Positions 59,023-64,000 of a stretch of DNA of 64,000 bases are shown here, in pieces. The translations under genes and the position numbers were made by a program. Source of the stretch: Streptomyces kurssanovii (GTDB lineage Bacteria > Actinomycetota > Actinomycetes > Streptomycetales > Streptomycetaceae); the NCBI RefSeq assembly GCF_014649695.1, contig NZ_BMTN01000026.1, forward strand, positions 1 to 64,000. Direction: 5' to 3'. Positions within the stretch are counted from its first letter, which is position 1; each line of letters starts with the position of its first letter. The notes beneath the pieces were generated by a model. The model saw only the letters and a program-made list of their open reading frames with translations, did not search any database and had not been told where the DNA came from.

Positions 59023-59671
59023 ACGGGTAGCCGGCCGCCTCCGAGGCGGCCGCGTCGCCGTCGCCCGCGCGGATCGCCTCGACCATCCGCGCGTGGTCCA
59101 TGTGGTGCTCGGGGCGCAGATCCTGGCCGATGTCCTCGCGCAGCCAGTCGCGCAGCAGATCGCCGAGGTCGGCGTAGAGCCCGGTCAGCACCTCGTTGTG
59201 CGAGGCGGCCACCACGGCGAGGTGGAACGTCGCGTCGGCGGCGACGAACGCCTCCGCGACGCCGGAGGCCCATGCCTCCTCGCGCCTGGCCAGGAGCGCG
59301 TCCAGCTGCCTGAGGTCGCGCTCGGTGCGCCGCTCGGCGGCCAGCCTCGCCGCGGAGGACTCCATGGTGGAGCGAAGCTCCGCGATGTGCCGGGGGTCGG
59401 CGTCGGCGAACCGCCGGTGCATGACGCCCGCGAGCTCGCTGGTGGCCAGCACGTACGTCCCCGAGCCCTGCCGGATGTCGAGCAGCCCGTTGTGGGCGAG
59501 CGCCCGTACCGCCTCGCGGACGGTGTTGCGGGCGACGCCGAGCTGTTCGACGAGTTCCGGTTCGGTCGGGATCCGCGAACCCACCGGCCACTCGCCCGAG
59601 GTGATCTGGTTCCGCAACTGGGCGATCACCTGGTCGGACAGTGCGGAACGCCGGGGAGAGGACAGCGCCAT
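58985..59671 (-). CDS. FadR/GntR family regulator with FCD domain
   Basis: A 228-residue regulator. The winged HTH is LSDQVIAQLRNQITSGEWPVGSRIPTEPELVEQLGVARNTVREAVRALAHNGLLDIRQGSGTYV, the standard GntR pattern. The FCD ligand domain follows (ELRSTMESSAARLAAERRTERDLRQLDALL; DATFHLAVVAASHNEVLTGLY with a metal-ligand His; HMDHARMVEAIRAGDGDAAASEA with further His ligands). It is divergent from an MFS transporter; a 6-base inverted repeat, GATTGG-ACAA-CCAATC, lies between, so it likely represses that transporter. Confidence 0.9.
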   Translation of the reverse strand: MALSSPRRSALSDQVIAQLRNQITSGEWPVGSRIPTEPELVEQLGVARNTVREAVRALAHNGLLDIRQGSGTYVLATSELAGVMHRRFADADPRHIAELRSTMESSAARLAAERRTERDLRQLDALLARREEAWASGVAEAFVAADATFHLAVVAASHNEVLTGLYADLGDLLRDWLREDIGQDLRPEHHMDHARMVEAIRAGDGDAAASEAAGYPFMCLRRPAGAGG

Positions 59672-59740
59672 GGTGCTCCTTGTCGTGAAGGCGTCCGCCC
59701 GACGCCCGGTGGGGCGGCCGGCGGCCGAGGTGTCGTCCAG

Positions 59741-59756
59741 GATTGGACAACCAATC
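59741..59756. promoter_or_regulatory. operator candidate for the FCD regulator
   Basis: GATTGG (59741-59746) and CCAATC (59751-59756) are perfect complements around ACAA in the 109-base divergent gap; the following CCCAT-N9-ATGGG (59759-59777) is a second imperfect dyad next to the MFS start codon. Confidence 0.5.
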
Positions 59757-59780
59757 ATCCCATGATTCTATGATGGGCCA

Positions 59781-61058
59781 ATGCCTGACGAGACCCGCAC
59801 ACTGAGCCCCGCCGCGACGGCCCCTGCTCCCCAGGATTTTGCCGCCCGCACGGGCCCGGTGTGGATCACCCGGCTCGTCCTCGTCGGCATCGTCCTCGCC
59901 GCGCTCAACCTGCGCCCCGCCATCACCAGCCTCGGAGCCCTGCTCGAAGAGGCCAGGACCGGGCTGCACATGAGTGGCGGCGTGGCCGGCATGCTCACCT
60001 CCGTGCCGCCGCTGTGCTTCGCCCTCTTCGGCACCGCCGCACCCCGCCTCGCCCGCCGCTTCGGACCCGGTGCCGTCCTGTGCGCCGGAATGGCGGCCAT
60101 CGCGACCGGGCTCGTCGTACGGCCCTTCGCCGGTGGCACGGCCGGGTTCCTCGCCGCCAGCGCGCTCGCCCTGATGGGCATCGCCGTCAGCAACGTACTG
60201 ATGCCGGTGATCGTCAAGCGCTACTTCCCCGACCGGGTCGGCTCCATGACCGGCCTCTACTCGATGGCGCTGGCGCTCGGCACATCCATGGCGGCGGCCG
60301 CGACCGTGCCCATCACGAGCGCGCTGGGTGGCAATTGGCAGGTCGGTCTCGCCGTGTGGGCGGTGCTGGCGGCCGTCGCCGTACTGCCCTGGCTCGGACT
60401 GGTACGCGACCGCGACCGCGGGGACGGCACGGCGCGAACGGCCCAGGTGGACGACCCCGCCCCCGCTCCGCGGATCACCCGCAGCCCGACCGCATGGGCC
60501 CTGGCCTTCTTCTTCGGGCTCCAGGCGACCGGTGCGTACATCACCATGGGCTGGATGCCGCAGATCTTCCGCGACGCGGGTGTCTCGGCGCAGACCGCCG
60601 GCGTGCTGCTCGCCGTCACCATGGTCATGGGCGTGCCGCTGGCCTTCGTCATTCCGCGACTGGCGACCCGGCTGAGCCGGCAGGGACCGATCGCGATCGG
60701 TCTCGGCCTGTGCGGCCTGACCGGCTACCTGGGGCTCCTCGTGGCACCCGCGGCGGGCGCGTGGGCGTGGGCGCTGCTGCTGGGCGTCTCGAACTGCTCG
60801 TTCCCGCTGGCACTCACCATGATCGGCATGCGGTCCAGGACCGGTGCGGGCGTCGTGCGGCTCTCCGCGTTCGTCCAGTCGACCGGCTACCTGATCTCCA
60901 TCCCCGGGCCGCTTCTGGTCGGCGTGCTCTATCAGCACAGCGGCGGCTGGGGCCTGCCGATCGGGCTGATGGCCGCCCTTCTCGTGCCCCAGATCGCCAT
61001 GGGCGTCCTCGCGGGCAGGGACCGGACGATCGAGGACGAGACCGGGATGCGAGACTGA
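59781..61058 (+). CDS. MFS transporter, CynX/NimT family
   Basis: A 425-residue permease with about 12 transmembrane helices. ITRLVLVGIVLAALNLRPAITSLGALLEEARTGLHMSGGVAGMLTSVPPLCFALFGTAAPRLARRFG is the family's conserved N-terminal part, and the loop between halves carries RDRDRGDGTARTAQVDDP. CynX/NimT members transport cyanate, nitroimidazole-like or small organic compounds. The ATG lies just after the operator region. A 38-residue companion gene starts five bases after its stop. Confidence 0.88.
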   Translation: MPDETRTLSPAATAPAPQDFAARTGPVWITRLVLVGIVLAALNLRPAITSLGALLEEARTGLHMSGGVAGMLTSVPPLCFALFGTAAPRLARRFGPGAVLCAGMAAIATGLVVRPFAGGTAGFLAASALALMGIAVSNVLMPVIVKRYFPDRVGSMTGLYSMALALGTSMAAAATVPITSALGGNWQVGLAVWAVLAAVAVLPWLGLVRDRDRGDGTARTAQVDDPAPAPRITRSPTAWALAFFFGLQATGAYITMGWMPQIFRDAGVSAQTAGVLLAVTMVMGVPLAFVIPRLATRLSRQGPIAIGLGLCGLTGYLGLLVAPAAGAWAWALLLGVSNCSFPLALTMIGMRSRTGAGVVRLSAFVQSTGYLISIPGPLLVGVLYQHSGGWGLPIGLMAALLVPQIAMGVLAGRDRTIEDETGMRD

Positions 61059-61062
61059 GACC

Positions 61063-61179
61063 ATGCCAGTGCTCGACCCGAACCCCCAGAACGGCCAGAA
61101 GAAGCTCCTCGGGATCTTCGGCCTGATCCTGCTCATCGGCGTGGTCATCTCGGTCATCGCCACGATCGCCGCTCCCTGA
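61063..61179 (+). CDS. 38-residue transporter-associated membrane peptide (SGM_5486 family)
   Basis: A tiny protein, MPVLDPNPQNGQKKLLGIFG followed by one hydrophobic helix and an AAP ending, beginning five bases after the MFS stop with the same-strand stop TGA at 61177-61179. Size, sequence and position match what I recall as the SGM_5486 family of transporter-associated proteins in Streptomyces. A single-helix subunit or stabiliser of the transporter is likely. Confidence 0.8.
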   Translation: MPVLDPNPQNGQKKLLGIFGLILLIGVVISVIATIAAP

Positions 61180-61209
61180 CCCGACCCCGCTCCGGCCGGG
61201 CACCGGGCC

Positions 61210-61237
61210 CCGTCCCTCCCTCGACGAAGAGGGACGG
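61210..61237 (+). terminator. terminator after the transporter genes
   Basis: CCGTCCCTC and GAGGGACGG form a perfect 9-base-pair stem with a 10-base loop, 30 bases beyond the small gene. Confidence 0.7.
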
Positions 61238-61363
61238 TGGTGCTGGCCCCACCCTCCCCTAGGGGGCCAGGCTCAGGGTGAAGTGGGTGGGCCACCGGAT
61301 GGGCCCGGCCGTCCATGATCCGTACGTTTGAGGGACTCGACCTCTCGACGTACGGAGGCGGCC

Positions 61364-61573
61364 ATGGCGGCCCACACGCACCCCCGGTCCCTCACCCGGT
61401 CCCCGGGCGTCGCCGGGGGCGAGCTGCCCTGGTGGGCGCTGGCACTCCCGGTGATCGCCTTCTGCGCGCTGCTCCTGCTGATCGCCGGTCCCGGGCAGGC
61501 GCACGCCGCGGCGGGCGACGGACAGGGGGTCGGCGAGGTCATCCGGCTGGTGCACCGGATGCTGGCCCGTTGA
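61364..61573 (+). CDS. small membrane protein of unknown function
   Basis: A 69-residue protein with one hydrophobic helix (LPWWALALPVIAFCALLLLIAG) followed by AGDGQGVGEVIRLVHRMLAR. GGAGG five bases before ATG 61364 decides the start over an upstream ATG at 61328. It may be an exported small protein or single-pass anchor; AQAHAAA could be a cleavage site. No family recognised. Confidence 0.65.
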   Translation: MAAHTHPRSLTRSPGVAGGELPWWALALPVIAFCALLLLIAGPGQAHAAAGDGQGVGEVIRLVHRMLAR

Positions 61574-61646
61574 CGGGGTCACTCTTCACGGCGGAGCACG
61601 TCAACACCCTGCGCCCGCTGGCTCATTTCATGCGAAGCTGGGTGAC

Positions 61647-62198
61647 ATGAGCGCCGCTGTGTCTTCCGGTGGGACACCCCCCGGACCTCCCGAATCCCGC
61701 AGGATCGTCCTCCTCCGGCACGCGAAGGCCGACTGGCCCCAGGTGTCCGACCATGAGCGCCCGCTCGCCGAGCGAGGCCGGAAGGACGCCCCGGTGGCCG
61801 GCCGCCGGCTCGCGGAGACCGGTATCGACTTCGACCTGGCCCTGTGCTCGACAGCGGTCAGGACCCGCGAGACATGGAAGCTCGCGGTGCACGAGCTGCC
61901 GCACCGCCCGAAGACGGTCTACGAGGAGCGGCTCTACGAGGCCTCCCTCGGCGATCTGCTCGCCCTGCTGACCGAGACCCCCGAGGACGTGAACGATCTG
62001 CTCGTCATCGGCCACAACCCCGGTATGCACGCCCTGGCGGACGCCCTCGCGGGCAGCACGGAGGGTGACGCGCTGGCCCGGATGACCAGCGACGGCTTCC
62101 CGACCTCGGCCTTCGCCGTCCTGTCGGTCACCGGACCGTGGAAGTCCGTCGAGCACGGCGTGGGCAAACTGCTCGACTACTGGACCCCGCACGAGTGA
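61647..62198 (+). CDS. SixA-type histidine phosphatase
   Basis: A 183-residue branch-1 histidine phosphatase. The catalytic motif is RRIVLLRHAKADWP (RHAK), followed by DHERPLAERGRKDAPVAGRRLAE, the SixA pattern. LALCSTAVRTRETW supplies the second conserved Arg, and LLVIGHNPGMHALADAL the second His. SixA in E. coli removes phosphate from HPt/NPr proteins; the target here is unknown. Confidence 0.9.
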   Translation: MSAAVSSGGTPPGPPESRRIVLLRHAKADWPQVSDHERPLAERGRKDAPVAGRRLAETGIDFDLALCSTAVRTRETWKLAVHELPHRPKTVYEERLYEASLGDLLALLTETPEDVNDLLVIGHNPGMHALADALAGSTEGDALARMTSDGFPTSAFAVLSVTGPWKSVEHGVGKLLDYWTPHE

Positions 62199-62210
62199 TC
62201 CGGAACGAAG

Positions 62211-62255
62211 AACGGCAGGGCCCCGGCACACCGAGTGTGCCGGGGCCCTGCCGTT
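62211..62255. terminator. very strong bidirectional terminator
   Basis: Arms of 21 bases (62211-62231 and 62235-62255) pair perfectly around CGA, between the convergent phosphatase and serB genes. Confidence 0.92.
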
Positions 62256-62270
62256 CCGGTTCCGCGTACG

Positions 62271-63497
62271 TCAGTGCTCGCCGGTGCCGTCGTCGGCTGC
62301 CTCGACCTCTTCGCGGGTGATGCCCAGCAGATACAGCACCGTGTCGAGGAAGGGCACGTTGACCGCCGTGTGCGCGGCCTTGCGCACGACGGGCTTGGCG
62401 TTGAACGCGACGCCGAGCCCCGCGGCGTTCAGCATGTCGAGGTCGTTGGCGCCGTCGCCGATCGCGACCGTCTGGGCGAGCGGGACCCCGGCCTCCGCCG
62501 CGAACCGGCGCAGCAGCCGGGCCTTGCCGGCCCGGTCCACGATCTCGCCGACGACCCGGCCGGTGAGCTTCCCGTCCTTGATCTCCAGCGTGTTCGCCGA
62601 CGCGAAATCGAGCCCGAGCCGCTCCTTGAGGTCGTCAGTGACCTGGGTGAAGCCGCCGGACACGACGCCCACTTGATAGCCGAGCCGCTTCAGCGTGCGG
62701 ATCAGGGTCCGCGCACCCGGGGTGAGCCGAACCTCCGTACGCACCTTGTCCACCACGGAGGCGTCGAGGCCCTCCAGCAGCGCCACCCGCGCGTGCAGCG
62801 ACTGCTCGAAGTCCAGCTCGCCGCGCATCGCCGCGGCGGTCACCTCCGCGACCTGGTCCTCGCAGCCGGCGTGGGCCGCGAAGAGCTCGATGACCTCGTC
62901 CTGGATGAGCGTGGAGTCGACATCCATGACGACCAGCCGCTGCGCGCGCCGGTGCAGTCCTGCGGAGACCACGGCCACGTCGACGCCGATCTCGGCGGCC
63001 TCCATGGCCAGCGCCGTCCGCAGCGGCCCGGTCTCCACGCCGGAGACCGCGAACTCCACCGCGGTCACCGGATACTTCGCGAGCCGGAAGATGCGGTCGA
63101 TGTTGCCGCCGGTGCCGGCGATGGTGGCCGCTATGGCCGCGGTGGACTCCGCGGTGAGCGGGTGGCCGAGCACGGTCACATGCGAACGCCCGCTGCCGCG
63201 CGGCCGGTTGTCACCCGTACCGGAGATGATCTCGGCCTGCAGTTTCAGGGAGTCGGCCCAGCTGTGCACGGTGGCCCGCAGGTCGCCCTCGGTGGCCCCG
63301 CCGGCCGTCGGTGCCGTGACGAGCGCGCACAGCACGAGGCGGCCACGGGAGACGACCTGCTCGATGTCGACGACATCGACGGCGTACGCGGCGAGGGTGT
63401 CGAAGAGCCCGGCGGTGATCCCCGGGCGATCCTTCCCGAAGATCTTCACGAGAAGGGTGGGGACATCGGTGTCGGGAGGGGGCTGAGATGCGCTCAT
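62271..63497 (-). CDS. serB: phosphoserine phosphatase
   Basis: A 408-residue enzyme for the last step of serine synthesis. Two N-terminal ACT-like regions (LLVKIFGKDRPGITAGLFDTLAAYAVDVVDIEQVV and the following VTVLGHPLTAESTAAIAATIAGTGGNIDRIFRLAKYPVTAVEFAVSG) precede the HAD domain: nucleophile VVMDVDSTLIQDEVIELFAAHAG (DxDST), VVSGGFTQV, and DGANDLDMLNAAGLGVAFNAKP. The long two-ACT form is typical of actinobacteria. A divergent FHA-domain gene lies 330 bases away. Confidence 0.95.
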   Translation of the reverse strand: MSASQPPPDTDVPTLLVKIFGKDRPGITAGLFDTLAAYAVDVVDIEQVVSRGRLVLCALVTAPTAGGATEGDLRATVHSWADSLKLQAEIISGTGDNRPRGSGRSHVTVLGHPLTAESTAAIAATIAGTGGNIDRIFRLAKYPVTAVEFAVSGVETGPLRTALAMEAAEIGVDVAVVSAGLHRRAQRLVVMDVDSTLIQDEVIELFAAHAGCEDQVAEVTAAAMRGELDFEQSLHARVALLEGLDASVVDKVRTEVRLTPGARTLIRTLKRLGYQVGVVSGGFTQVTDDLKERLGLDFASANTLEIKDGKLTGRVVGEIVDRAGKARLLRRFAAEAGVPLAQTVAIGDGANDLDMLNAAGLGVAFNAKPVVRKAAHTAVNVPFLDTVLYLLGITREEVEAADDGTGEH

Positions 63498-63616
63498 GGT
63501 GCTACCACCGTATCGGGCGACGGCCCGGAGAAGCGGTCCTGTCCCGCCTGACGGACACCTGAGCGGCCGACGCACGCCCGTGCGGCCGGGAGCGAAGCAT
63601 CCGACCCGAATGGCGC

Positions 63617-63641
63617 GGATCATTCGATTCCCGCATGATCC
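63617..63641. promoter_or_regulatory. GATC dyad, same layout as upstream of gbn
   Basis: GGATCA, 13 bases, TGATCC: the identical architecture and spacing is found at 30725-30749 upstream of gbn, and both continue TTCG after the left arm. It lies 120-144 bases upstream of serB and about 190-210 bases upstream of the FHA start. Confidence 0.55.
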
Positions 63642-63789
63642 GTCACCACTCGTGGGTGATCGTCGCCGCCGACCCGGTCCCTCCGCGTCGGCGAACGTCC
63701 CAACTCGGTACCGAACGAGGTCTTCACACGGCCCGGCTTTCGGATACGGGACCGGGCCTGAAATAGTTCCCCACGATGTTCGCCTTCCC

Positions 63790-63795
63790 TAGACT
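63790..63795 (+). promoter_or_regulatory. -10 element of the FHA gene
   Basis: TAGACT fits the Streptomyces -10 pattern and lies 33 bases before the GTG start. No clear -35 is seen. Confidence 0.45.
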
Positions 63796-63827
63796 CCCGG
63801 CGACGGGGGAAGCTCGGGGGACAACTA

Positions 63828-64000
63828 GTGGGGCATGGAGTGCCGGAACTCGTACTGGAATTGAACGGAAACACCTGGACGCTCGATCCGTCCAGGTCCT
63901 ACACCCTGGGCCGTGATCCCCAGGGCGATGTGGTGATCGACGACGCCCGGGTCTCGTGGCGGCACGCCACGATCAGCTGGGGCGGGCGTAGTTGGGTCAT
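63828..64000 (+). CDS. FHA-domain protein (partial, cut by the window end)
   Basis: The first 57 codons read through an FHA domain start: VPELVLELNGNTWTLDPS, then YTLGRDPQGDVVIDDARVSWRHATISWGGRSWV, with the phosphothreonine-binding Arg in LGRDP and the conserved Ser-Arg/His of VSWRHA. In Streptomyces such a start usually belongs to an FHA-domain ABC transporter or regulator. GTG 63828 (GHGVPEL) is likely; GTG 63840 is an alternative. The rest lies outside the window. Confidence 0.8.
   Translation, partial: MGHGVPELVLELNGNTWTLDPSRSYTLGRDPQGDVVIDDARVSWRHATISWGGRSWV

Larger units (their letters stand above)
63498..63827. other. 330-base divergent region between serB and the FHA gene
   Basis: No gene is supported. 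It contains the dyad GGATCA-N13-TGATCC at 63617-63641 (arms CGGATCAT/ATGATCCG), a third GATC at 63658, and a TAGACT -10 element at 63790-63795 on the plus strand that probably starts the FHA transcript. Confidence 0.65.

Noticed and set aside
63620-63874. 84-codon minus-strand frame between serB and the FHA gene
   Set aside because: Low-complexity Arg/Ser composition, no ribosome binding site and it overlaps the FHA start and promoter.

Overview
The window is high-GC actinobacterial DNA (about 70% G+C or more). Long antisense shadow frames, frequent GTG and TTG starts, ATGA stop/start overlaps and the gene content point to a Streptomyces chromosome core. From memory the order runs like the S. 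coelicolor SCO1800-1870 region: ectoine genes, cobalamin genes, a Pit-type phosphate transporter, a 73-residue Gbn-like protein, fabG-fabI, serB. I see no rRNA, tRNA, CRISPR array, insertion sequence or prophage.

Layout. 1-5.9 kb: single housekeeping and accessory genes, ending in a divergent MarR regulator / Old Yellow Enzyme pair with two matching operator-like sites. 6-9.2 kb: ectABCD on the minus strand, with an unusual structured upstream region. 9.6-13.3 kb: an aminotransferase, an amidohydrolase and a sortase-anchored surface protein. 13.4-22.9 kb: a cobalamin cluster (cobC, a CbiG/CobE-like gene, cobB, cobO, a fused I/D chelatase, cobQ, cobD) led by a cobalamin riboswitch, with a ZIP metal transporter inside. 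23-24.6 kb: phosphate transporter operon with a PHO box. 24.7-28.7 kb: aldolase, hydrolase, unknown and VOC genes. 28.9-32.2 kb: an ABC-F translation factor behind a seven-codon upstream reading frame, a Gbn-like DNA-binding protein behind a dense run of GATC sites, and a crotonase-fold enzyme.

32.3-35.5 kb: an envelope-stress cassette of two Asp23/Gls24 proteins and three small membrane proteins. 35.8-40.5 kb: SDR, GH15, SURF1, a Cys-rich protein and a DEDDh exonuclease, all on the minus strand. 40.6-46 kb: a VIT transporter, a 1036-residue NACHT-LRR protein (the best defence-like candidate here) and a CoA-transferase. 46-50 kb: a secreted subtilase, then DUF485 plus an acetate-type symporter. 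50-53.7 kb: moaA, small membrane proteins and tyrS. 53.8-58.5 kb: tldD/tldE and fabG/fabI. 58.6-64 kb: an FCD regulator divergent from an MFS transporter with a 38-residue companion, a SixA-like phosphatase, serB and the start of an FHA-domain protein.

Most of the window is conserved core chromosome. The observations that go beyond routine annotation are the NACHT-LRR gene, the GATC-rich and dyad elements before gbn and between serB and the FHA gene, the leader of the ABC-F gene, and the palindrome and stem-loop upstream of ectA. All functional statements come from reading motifs and remembered families; no searches were run.
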